Shown here piece by piece: positions 55,460-64,000 of a stretch of 64,000 nt of DNA (position 1 is the first letter of the stretch; each line of letters begins with the position of its first letter). Position numbers and translations under genes: made by a program. The notes beneath the pieces are model-generated. The model was given only the letters and a program-made list of their open reading frames with translations, was not told the origin of the DNA and ran no database searches. Origin of the DNA: Calliopum simillimum (Eukaryota; Arthropoda; Insecta; Diptera; Lauxaniidae); assembly GCA_951812925.1 (NCBI GenBank), contig OX638368.1, positions 11,735,994 to 11,799,993 of the forward strand, given 5' to 3'.

Positions 55460-56160
55460 ATGTATTCCCAACCACGAAAAAAACACTTTTCCCTTCACTG
55501 GTATTATTTCACTGGTTTTATTTATCCTGGAAAGCACGCTTTGAATAGATTAACCTACAAGCTTAGTAATACGGTAAAAATTTTGGGTGACGAATGGCTA
55601 TGGATGGGTGATGAGAATATGGCTATGACTGGAATAACAAAAGTCAACCAAACCAGGGGTCGTGTCACCACTACTTCTCCATGGACCTGTCGCGTTCGCG
55701 TCGCCTGTCTGTGTTTCCGTCCAGATGTCAGGATTAGAGAGAGTCGCACCACCGCTACACACTCGGATCTCGTCAGGAAATTCTTCGAAAAACAAAGCCC
55801 TCGGTCTTACCCAATGTCCGCTAATACGTGTGTATTAGTTTTTCCTTGAAAGTCTCAGTTTTGTTCAACGATGGTAGAAATATTCAAAGAACACGTATTT
55901 CCTCGTTGCCGGTCAGGTTACTAGAGAACGATACCTTTACCGGAACTTGCATTCCACCATTCCATTTTCATCCACGATCAGCTGTTTCCTTTTATCGAAA
56001 GGATCTGACAATTGGCACTCGCTGTTTCAGTATACGTACCAGGGTTGCTGCTGCACGCGATAATCATGCAATTCTTATCCAACTGTTTGTCAAGCGGTTG
56101 CACGTTGTCAAGCCCGTTGGATGTGATTGTTCAAAACTTTCTACTTACTAAAAAATCCCT
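55460..56160. other. GC-richer relic, unidentified
   Basis: The segment 55580-56140 has mixed, coding-like composition and stands out from the A/T-rich flanks. Plus frames of 129 codons (55460-55849) and 107 codons (55828-56151), plus two minus frames of 65 codons, are open. None contains a motif I recognise. The sequence after 56150 (TAATTAGTTCTTAATGTAAT, then AATATAAATAG) looks like an A/T-rich 3' region, so a decayed retroelement is possible. I cannot name it. Confidence 0.35.
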
Positions 56161-58199
56161 AGTTTTGAATTAATTCTAGATATATTTAGCTACAAATTCA
56201 TTGCTTATTTGAACCTTAATTAGTTCTTAATGTAATTAATACTTCAAATATAAATAGTTAATATAAAGATGTGGACGCAAATGAGGGCTTCCGATTTGTG
56301 TCCTCACAAACATATCCAAAATAATATGTTTATCAAAATTCAAATCTGATCTGAAAAATTTTAGCGTATTTATTATAACTTTTTGATAAAATACTCCTTT
56401 TCTAAATTTTCCATATAAATATCAATGCGTCATATGCAACATTTTTAAAAGAACCGTCCAAATGAAACACCTTTTATAGAATTTTCCCGTATGTTGAAAC
56501 ATTCATCAGTCGTTGAATCGTTCATCTTACAGGTCATTTAAAATTTTTGTTCCTCGGTGTATAAGTAAGTATTCTTTTTATATGTTTGCTACATGTTATC
56601 TCATCTCTAGCCGAAAAAGGCACTAAAATCTAAAACACCCTTGCTGCTACAGTATGGCCCTCTTCTTTTTATTTTGTTGTCATCTTGAGCAAACGAATTT
56701 GATGCGTGTCTTGGGAAATAACGCAAATATAACACCAAGATGCCCATCCTGAGAGCATTTTCAAAAATTATCGCAAAAAATAAAAAAAGTTTGGAACAAA
56801 AATTACAAGGCAAACTCGAGGGTGGACAGACACGCAGCTACTCAGCAGCAACAGCAGCAGCTAATGTCATTTTATTTTGATTTCAAATGCAGTTACGCAC
56901 AATAGCAACAACAAAAACAATAGCTATAGCTTTCATAAGCATAATAACAACATTAACATAACCCTCTTTGCTAGAACAGAGAGAAAGTATACCCTTTGAC
57001 TGTGTGTTGTGTGTGTCCTTAAAATAATTCGCTTTAAAATTTGTCAAATTGGCTTTTTGACTGACTATACCCCAGAAATAGCTAGAGCAATCAAGCACTA
57101 TGCCAACAACTGCATTTGCATAGAGTGTGAGGGCGCCATTGGGCGTTCAAGTTATGAATATAAACAAAACAGCACATCAACAGCAGCATTGCTACCACCA
57201 CCATGATCATCATCGTCATCATCATAGTAATAAGTCTTGGCTTTTATCTTTCAGTACGAAAATCAAAATTATTCCCCCATCACTGACATTTTCCTTAAAA
57301 TGTCCCAGCGCAATTTTTAAACATTCTCCGCGGAACTATTAAGTTAAGTGGGCATATAGTGTTCTGTAAGGGAATTAAGATTTTGAAAAGTGTTTGATGT
57401 ATTGGTGTTAAATAGATATCGAAGTTTTCTGTGAAATCAAAATGAAATTTCATAAACAGAAAACCATTTGTAGAATAAAAACCTTGGCAAAATTAAAAAC
57501 TTCCAGCCAAGATTACATTTATCTCTTAAAGACACAAACAGAAAGATTAAATTCCTGCTATGCCTAAACATAACATTTAGAGTCTACCTTGAAGACTTTG
57601 AAACCCTTATGTACATCATTAATACGAGAACTACTCTGGAATTATAAAGGTTTGAAGCAAAAAGACTCTCAAGTAAGTTTTTAACAAAAATGGTATGCAG
57701 TGTACGCGAAACAGATTTAAGAAATATTTTAGAAAAATGCTATAGAAGAGGCGGGGTGTATACAATGCTGCAAACTTCAAAAAGGGATAAAACTCGAACT
57801 GGATTAAAACAGTTCATTCGATAAGCTCAAAATTTTAGAATACAATATTGAAAGAGTTTAAAAAAAATTTGAAAATTGTTTAAGAAAGTTAAAAATTCCA
57901 AAAAATTTAAGAATAATAATATGGAGATGAAAATACGAAATAAAGTCGAAAAGTAACTATACATGTTTGCAAGCTCTTCATGCCCGCTTTTCTAGACATA
58001 TGCTGTTTTTTTTTTTTTTTTGTTTTGTATTTTCATTTACTACAACTTTTCGCAAGAAACCATCACAAAATTCCCAACATTTTCAAAGATATTGCAAAAA
58101 ATCTTAGTTTTTGCCACTGAAAAATTTATATTATTTATATATTATTGGAAAGTTAATTTCATTTCCTACAATTACTGCTTATTGATATTCCACCATAGA
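56161..58199. other. No gene seen
   Basis: A/T-rich DNA with a CACCACCATGATCATCATCG-type triplet patch near 57200. No repeat or gene is supported. Confidence 0.45.
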
Positions 58200-58350
58200 T
58201 GTTGTTCGTTTTGACTATGACGCCTTCGGATGAACTTCAGCTATCCCAGAAAACTATCAATTTAAGATTGTTAATAGTGCGCCATGAATGTGTCCCCCTA
58301 GTAAACCTAGATATTCTTCGTTTTGACTACGATATCTTCGGTGACATTCG
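58200..58350. repeat. Two-copy short repeat, about 114-bp spacing
   Basis: TTCGTTTTGACTATGACGCC (58206) and TTCGTTTTGACTACGATATC (58318), each followed by TTCGG and a GA-ATTC/ACTTC segment, indicate an old tandem duplication. Confidence 0.5.
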
Positions 58351-58555
58351 GAAACCTTTGTCTGTACACTAAAACCTTTTAATAGCTGAGCTTTACTCAC
58401 TACCAAATTTTTAACTCCATTGGTGGAATAGTTTCTAAGGGATAATGTTTTAGACACACATGCATGAATTGTTTACTCGCACGAACTTCCAACTTTTTTG
58501 AAGATCAATTAAAACCTTTTTGGGGAAAATTAAGTTAAAATTTTTAATCGTTAAA

Positions 58556-58990
58556 AAATGGTCGTGGCACTCATTGAATGCGTTCTCTTTTTTGTCCATT
58601 TCAAGGTACTTATAATTCACACCATCTAACGAAATTGAATCAAAATATTTTGTGTTGTTTTTGAGTTATACCATTTCTCGTATTTCACCTGCATTTGAGG
58701 TACCACACTCACTGGTGATATTTTGCCCATTTTTTCTCAGGAGTAGACTAAATGCATTAAATTTCATAACTTTTTGACATTCTACAAATTAATGCTAATC
58801 TTTACTAATAGGCAATCCTAACTTTCTATCAAAATCGTTGAAACTGCTTTCGAGATATATTGAATTCAGTGGGAGTGTCACTTACTTAATCTGACCCACT
58901 TTTCGATCGTTGCAAGGTAGTTTCACTAGACCTCGAGTTACAAAATTTCACCAAATTATCTTGTGTTGTTTGTGAGATATAACCTGACAA
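58556..58990. repeat. Degenerate tandem repeat, about 155-bp half-unit
   Basis: GGTCGTGGCACTCA (58560) and GGGAGTGTCACTTAC (58872) both lead into a CCA(C/T)TT segment, then AAGGTA, then ATCTAACGAAATTGAATCAAAA or ACAAAATTTCACCAAATTAT, and then TTGTGTTGTTT-TGAG. A third, weaker unit lies between (GAGGTACCACACTCACTGG at 58696, ending CTTTCGAGATAT). It resembles the style of the repeat at 4932-5800. Confidence 0.6.
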
Positions 58991-60720
58991 ATGAATCAAT
59001 TTGATGATTTTTTCCAACTACCTATCTTTCTTGTCGCCATATTGTTTTTTTCAAAAACAACATTCGGCATTCGAAAGCAGATCATTCAACGAAAAAAATG
59101 AGCTATCATATGGTTTATTTAGACGCACCAGATTTTAAGCAGCGAGGTAGCATAGTTGACGTGAAACGTCTCTTATATAGTATGCAGCTCTTTGTTCGAA
59201 ATAATGACTGGCCACTAAAAACTATTTCCCCAAGAAAACTTATACCAATCAACAGAATTCATCCTGTATTAGAAACATATTGGAGAGATGTTTTTTAGCG
59301 GGCAATGTAATAAATTCTATAATTCTTTGTTAAGGAACTATTGGCATGAATGATTCTGCTTGTCGTATGCCCAGGAAGTCGTCCTAGCTTCATGAACTTT
59401 TACAATACATAAATTCCAAATATCATTTCCCAATATTTACCACTACAAAGAATTCCTAAATAATTAAGAATATTGTCAATTACTTGAATTATCCTGCATA
59501 GAACACAAAACCTTAATTACTTAAATGCCACGTGCCACTTAGCGCAATGCAATCAGTCAAGCGTACGATAAAAATATGTTGCACATTTATTTTGGTGTGT
59601 GCAATGCAGCTTTTTAAGTAGAGGGGAGGATGCATTTTATGGTTTTTATTGCAAAAAAATACATATAAGTAAATGTATATATGGCTAATGGAATTACTTT
59701 TACTTTCACAAAATGCACTTGCAGGTACATATCCACCAACAAAGCAAAAAAAAAGGACATTAATAAATGCTGCGGTTTGCCAGTAAATAAATCCTTTGTG
59801 TTTTTTTCTGGATTTGCCATTTTGACAAAATTTATTGCTTATGCGTATGAATGACTATAATGATGCAGCGCCTATTTGAGTCATGCTTTCATGTGAAATC
59901 ATGCAGTGACACGCGTGTCATCATTGCTGATGCTTCAAGCATTTTGTGTTGAGTGCTTGTTGCATTATGCACAGTTGTGCTGTTGCATAGCAGCTACAAG
60001 TTACGCTGCAATCAACAGTCAACAGTTTCGAAAGTTAGCAAATTTTTGGATTTATTGATATATAAATAAAGCAAAATGTTATTTTTAAAGTTTGAGGAGA
60101 TTTTTTGAAAGGATGAAATATTCATGAACTCATTTTTGTAACTTTTTTAGTTCCATAAGCTAAGAATTTTTAACAAAAATATCAAAAACAAACATTTTTG
60201 GAAACTAAAGGAGATAGAGCTTTTAATTTTATTAAAACTTTTACAACACATAAGACCTTAAGGTTTATTTACAAATATACGCACTAACTAACAGGCAAAT
60301 ATGTACAAATTTATAAAATACAACAATTAGAGTTACACATGGTCAACTCAAATGTCAAATTAACAGCAATGGAAGTGCAGAAAGTTACAACTTTTTATAT
60401 AAAAAATAAATAAATTTAAAAAGTGTAGAAGTTTGTTGCAACTATTCTGCTTCGCATCCTTTCCGTTCTCCAGTTCTTATACGTTCTCATAGTCCTTTCT
60501 CGAAAAAAAAAGTATCAACAAAAATAAATAACAAATATTTTAATGGACTATGAAAGGGAAAATTTCGACACAGACAAATGTAAGCACCGCACCAATGAAT
60601 TGCTTACCAAATGCAGTGTTTGAACAAAAACTTTCTGCAGTTCAGTGATGACTTATTGTGAATAAAGTTTTTAACTAACTCGAATTTGAGATGAACATGT
60701 AAATATTAATATATATAAAT
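58991..60720. other. No gene seen
   Basis: A/T-rich DNA. A 66-codon plus frame at 59098-59298 has no recognisable domain. No repeat structure seen. Confidence 0.45.
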
Positions 60721-60722
60721 TA

Positions 60723-62589
60723 GAGTGGTCCAAAATCCGAAAGTGTTAAAAAGTCAAGGTGCGCGCGCCTTTTCTGAATCCTTGGATCCTGCTGATTACA
60801 AAAAGTGCTTTGGAACAAAAAAAAGATTGCGTTTAGATATTCCGCAACGAGCTTGAAGGTACTTTTTTAGGAATTTTGGAGTTTTCGAGTTCTCTTTTTA
60901 ATTTAAACGCTATACCTTTTGACCCAGATAAAGTATTTGCAAAAATTAAATTGCATTTTGTTAGGAATATTTTGAAACATGTTTTGCATCAATGATAATT
61001 AATCTACATTTTGCCAATTTTTTTTAGCAGCACTTTAAACTTAAAAATTTGTTATTTTTTTGAGGTGTTTGCACTTTCAACAACCGATTTTTTCTTATTT
61101 TGCTCTAGCAAATTTTTTTAAACATTTTTATATTTTTATGCATGAATTCATCTTTAAAATAATTTCAACAACTAAGCTATTAGTAACACTTTTACTCACT
61201 AAAAACTATTAAGTATAATTAAATTAGACTAAAAAAAAAATTCATTTTAGTGTTTTCAAGGCATTGATATAAGATATCTTAATGGGATGACGTAAGATAC
61301 CACTTGTTTTTTATAAAATCATTAGTTCCTAATCTTTTGAGTAAAACAACATTCTTTGCAATATCGAAATTTTTGCACTTCTTGTTATTTTTGGCAAAAC
61401 AGGTTAACAGATAGTTTTCATAGATCTTCAAAAAAAACTAAAATAAAATTTTGTCAAAAATATACTAAAATAGCCATTTTCGATGTATTTGTTACTGTTG
61501 ATTCCGAATTCAGTCTCAAAATTGCTCTATCTTGTACGGTTAAGGAGATATTCAAACATAAAAGTATAAAAAACACCGTTTTTGCTCTTTTTAAAGTGAT
61601 ATTACAAGTCAAGGTTACTTTCAGCCACAAAAAATGGTATAGTGGTTAAAAGTGCCAGTCTGTTTCCTTAAAATCCAATTTAAATTATACCGATATCTTT
61701 TTTATTCTCGGAGTTATCCTAACTTAAAAAGTTGAAAAAGTGCAAAAAAAACCTTTTTTTTTATTATTTCTGCTTACGATATTTCAGAGGATTAAAGAGA
61801 TATCGATTTAATTTAAATTGGGTTTTCAAGAAAAATGCCGTCACTCTTATTTTCAATACCAAGCTGAAAGTTACCTTGTCGTTATATAACAGCTTCAAAA
61901 TTATCAAAAACGGTGTTTTTTTGCATTTTTAGGTTAGGATATCTCTAAAACCGTACAAGATAGAGCAATTCTGAGACCGGATTTAGAATTTTCATGAACA
62001 AATACATCTTAAATGACTATTGTTGTTTCTGTTTCACCAGGAAAATTTTAAACTCAAAGTTTTTTTTTGGCCAAATTTGATTAAACTTTACGGTTTTTAG
62101 CAAGTAAAGTGAAGCTGATGGCTTAGTTGTTGGAGTCAGTTGATAGATAAATTAATGTGTAAGAAAATAGAAACATAAAAAAAAATTCGCTAGAGCAAAA
62201 TAAGAAAAAAATCGGTTCTTGAATGTGCAAACACCTCAAAATATTAACAAATTTTGAAGTTTAAAGTACTGCTAAAAAAAATTGGAAAAGACAACATTAA
62301 TTATTATTAATGCAAAAAATGGCTCAAAATATTCTTAACAAAATGCAATTTAATTTTTGCAAATACCTTATCTGGTTCAAAAGATATAGCGTTTAAATTA
62401 AAAATAGTACTCAAAAACTCAAAAATTCCTTAAAAAGTACCTTCAAGCTCGTTGCGGAATATCTAAACGCAATTTTTTTTTGGTTCCAAAGCACTTTTTG
62501 TAATCAGCAGGATCCAAGGATTCAGGAAAGTCGCGCGCACCTTGACTTTTTAACACTTTTGGTTTTTCCATACAAAATTTGGACCACTC
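60723..62589. mobile_element. Giant hairpin element F, about 0.9-kb arms, TA-flanked
   Basis: GAGTGGTCCAAA at 60723 faces its complement ending at 62589, and both borders are TA (60721-60722 and 62590-62591). The arms match almost to the centre near 61740. Examples: TTGGATCCTGCTGATTACAA (60782) with its complement (62496), and AGATATTCCGCAACGAGCTT (60835) with its mate (62446). CTCTATCTTGTACGG (61526) pairs with its complement (61949), and CCAATTTAAATTATACCGAT (61675) with its mate near 61805. Differences and small indels are spread evenly. No transposase is visible. Confidence 0.85.
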
Positions 62590-63280
62590 TAATATAAATA
62601 TAAATGGAAATGAAATCCGAAGGGAGAAAGAAACCAATGTTGGAAAAGTATTATTTATTGGTGCAAATATAAAATATTTACTTCAGTTTTAAGCTTAGTG
62701 TTCAATTAAGAAAACCAAGACTTTGATTGACAACGACCTTTATTTTAATGAAGAAAAATGTAGACTTTTTATTTAATGTTTTAAACAGAATGGCAGCAGA
62801 AATTTTTACTGATATGCCATAAATCTTCCAATAATTTTGCTCAATAAATACTGAACTGGTTCAATTTTCATGCAGCAAGAAAAAGTCGTCTCCGCACCAA
62901 ATCAAAAGTTAGAAGGACTCTTAGAAACGATATCTGCAACATATTTTTTTTTTTTTTTTCGTTCCAAGAAAAGCCTGAGAAACACTTTTGATTCTTTTGA
63001 AGACACATTTTGGCTCATGATTTTTTTCTTTGATGACCAAGTTAAACTTAAAATTTTATATTTAAACTATTTAACACAAGTACTTAACTAAAGCCTTTAT
63101 ACGAATTGCTTATGAAAAAAAAATGATTTTTATTATTTAACTATGAAATTATAATACAAGGTGTTAAAAATCCATTCTCCGTCCTGTCCTTAACCGCTTT
63201 TTAGTGCACTTAATTTGCTCATTTCGCATATTGCGTTATTTTCTAAAAAAAAAAACTTACACGAAAATGTTTGTATATAA
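62590..63280. other. No gene seen
   Basis: A/T-rich spacer between two hairpins. Confidence 0.4.
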
Positions 63281-63879
63281 GGGTGGGCCAAATTGTATGG
63301 ACGAAATTTTATCGACCTCGGCTACCCCCTATGCTTAATTTTCAAAATTCTTATAGAGACAAAAGTAATATCATAATATGTTTTGGCTGGTATTCTGTCA
63401 GTAATCAATAAAATTGGGTTTTTTTTTACGAAAAATTTACTTGATAGCGCGGAATTGATTATATTTATTCCAAAAAATTATATCGGTCAAATAACCGATT
63501 TATTATAAACGATTCATATTTTTACATGGATTTTTGGTATATTGTTCTGTAAAATTAAAAAAAGCGGCTAATTTATTTCCTAAAACTGCCACTAGATGTT
63601 GCCCTGGGAAAAATTTGTGTCAGATTCGGCATCCTAGCATCCAAAAATACTTGGGTTGGTGTTTTGATTGAAAAAATCCATGTAATAATATGACTCGTTT
63701 ATTTTGAATTCGGTTATTTGACCGATATAATTTTTTCAAATAAATATAATCAATTTCACGCTATCAAGTAAAGTGTTCGTAAAAACAGAACCCAATTTTA
63801 TTGATTACTGACAGAATACCAGCCAAAACATATTATAATATGACTTTTGTCTCTATAGGAATTTTAAAAATCAAGCATA
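63281..63879. mobile_element. Hairpin element G at the window edge, about 215-bp arms
   Basis: The left arm (63330-63545) is mirrored at 63665-63879. CATAATATGTTTTGGCTGGT and TATTCTGTCAGTAATCAATA are both repeated in complement near 63800-63840. ATTATATCGGTCAAATAACCG pairs with CGGTTATTTGACCGATATAA. Further left, GGGTGGGCCAAATTGTATGG (63281) resembles the terminus of hairpin F (GAGTGGTCC, then AAATTTTGTATGG). It may be the true end of this element. Its partner would lie beyond base 64000. Confidence 0.7.
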
Positions 63880-64000
63880 AAAATAAATATTAAACGCAAG
63901 GTAAAATTTTCAATCGAAAATGAGCCGAACTAAAGTTGAACGTAGAGGTATGGTTCCTTGGGCAAGTATTCATAGAATTAAATGAACTTTCGGCCTAGGT
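63880..64000. other. Window edge
   Basis: Last 121 bases; possibly the continuation of hairpin G. Nothing else seen. Confidence 0.3.

Noticed and set aside
61356..61932. Two plus frames inside hairpin F
   Set aside because: They lie in the arms near the centre of the palindrome, are Lys/Phe-rich through A/T composition, and match no transposase.

Overview
This window looks like intergenic or intronic DNA from a higher fly. The evidence is strong A+T richness, long A/T homopolymer runs, scattered CAA/CAG/CAC words, and mariner-family and TA-target inverted-repeat elements. It also carries a dispersed repeat of a type I recall from flies, containing the words GGACATGGCTATATCGACTC and GATCAAGAATATATATAC. 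The exact genus is a guess; a tephritid or calyptrate fly would fit. I found no intact host protein gene, rRNA or free-standing tRNA gene. Nearly all open frames are short and lack recognisable domains. The exceptions are broken transposase and reverse-transcriptase remnants.

Layout. 0-5.8 kb: a 36-bp minisatellite interrupted by a tRNA-derived SINE, two foldback elements that share an internal module, a degenerate ATAGACCATAA array and a duplicated ~490-bp repeat. 6.9-11.2 kb: a region built from variants of the word TCATGCGATAAAA, ending in a ~280-bp tandem array. 12.6-13.8 kb: a third relative of the foldback module, then a motif array based on AAATAACGCCC. 15.7-18 kb: copies of a 142-bp repeat and an unidentified GC-richer relic. 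19.3-24.8 kb: a TA-flanked MITE, a maT-type (DD37D) mariner relic, and two tiny 5'-truncated LINE insertions with clear target-site duplications. 26.1-29.5 kb: a 2.2-kb hairpin element, a small MITE and an internally deleted mariner. 33.8-39 kb: a near-perfect short hairpin, a 1.9-kb hairpin carrying a relic transposase, and two more foldbacks. 42-46.8 kb: two opposed copies of the dispersed fly repeat (one splitting a mariner relic), a 788-bp hairpin and a mariner with unusually long terminal repeats. 49-52 kb: a hairpin beside scattered GCCACGTTTGTGAC words, and another foldback containing a SINE fragment. 54-64 kb: tandem repeats, a mariner fragment, an unidentified relic, a 1.87-kb hairpin and a related hairpin at the window edge.

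The main theme is inverted duplication. About fourteen foldback structures cover roughly 12 kb of the 64 kb. Several share internal words or termini although they are otherwise different, which suggests a few underlying families of palindromic non-autonomous elements. All boundaries were read by eye from the sequence and could move by several bases.
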